Shown here: one piece after another, positions 5,680 to 5,690 of the stretch
Layout: each line of letters starts with the position of its first letter
Numbering within the stretch: the stretch's first letter is position 1
NCBI GenBank assembly: GCA_964428935.1
Contig: CAYSAG010000326.1
Location: forward strand, 1-5,690
DNA from: JAADHY01 sp964428935
GTDB lineage: Bacteria; Planctomycetota; Planctomycetia; Planctomycetales; Planctomycetaceae
Length of the DNA stretch: 5,690 bases
Direction of reading: 5' to 3'
Translations under genes and position numbers: made by a program
The notes under the pieces: model-generated
Database searches by the model: none
Told to the model about the DNA's origin: nothing
The model's input: only the letters and a program-made list of their open reading frames with translations

Positions 5680-5690
5680 GGCTACCACCG

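Noticed and set aside
60..5690. Hidden novel system (defence genes, mobile element, CRISPR, small RNA gene)
   Set aside because: Every substantial minus-strand frame is a housekeeping gene, and no repeats of CRISPR type, transposase, tRNA or SRP RNA were seen.

Overview
The window is an ordinary bacterial housekeeping locus of high GC content (around 60% by eye). All six genes are on the minus strand, so transcription runs from right to left. In that order they are: ffh (SRP GTPase), rpsP (bS16), trmD (tRNA m1G37 methyltransferase), rplS (bL19), yraN (UPF0102 nuclease-fold protein) and a divergent YchF/DUF933-type P-loop NTPase. The ffh-rpsP-trmD-rplS-yraN order, the N-terminally extended YraN and the unusual 'GYQGGGKST' YchF-like protein suggest a planctomycete-like bacterium, probably from a metagenome. 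This taxonomic call is inference from gene order and protein character, not from a search.

Layout: positions 1-59 are not biological. They match the Illumina TruSeq index-adapter oligonucleotide, so the left edge is a contig end with untrimmed adapter. The YchF-like gene (175-1206) and yraN (1332-1808) form a downstream pair. They are separated from the ribosomal cluster by a 371-base gap (1809-2179). That gap holds a convincing intrinsic terminator just after rplS (about 2076-2112), a possible sigma70-type promoter (1960-1989) and a 10-bp direct repeat (1895-1918). rplS (2180-2581) and trmD (2603-3331) are only 21 bases apart and are surely co-transcribed. A 217-base gap separates trmD from rpsP (3549-3968). 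It contains a long imperfect inverted repeat with a nested hairpin directly after the rpsP stop, and the rimM gene usual at this spot is missing. A 103-base gap with a GC-rich hairpin separates rpsP from ffh (4072-5553). The last 137 bases are ffh leader, with a possible -10 box at the window edge.

Functionally the cluster couples co-translational protein targeting (Ffh) with ribosome assembly (bS16, bL19) and reading-frame maintenance (TrmD). Growth-rate-linked expression of such genes is expected. The ribosomal proteins carry low-complexity C-terminal tails, long and acidic in bS16 and short and polar in bL19. I see no defence system, mobile element, CRISPR array, tRNA or rRNA. The points worth a second look are the adapter, the divergent YchF-like NTPase, the rpsP-trmD structured spacer, the absent rimM, and a Glu at the catalytic-Asp position of TrmD.
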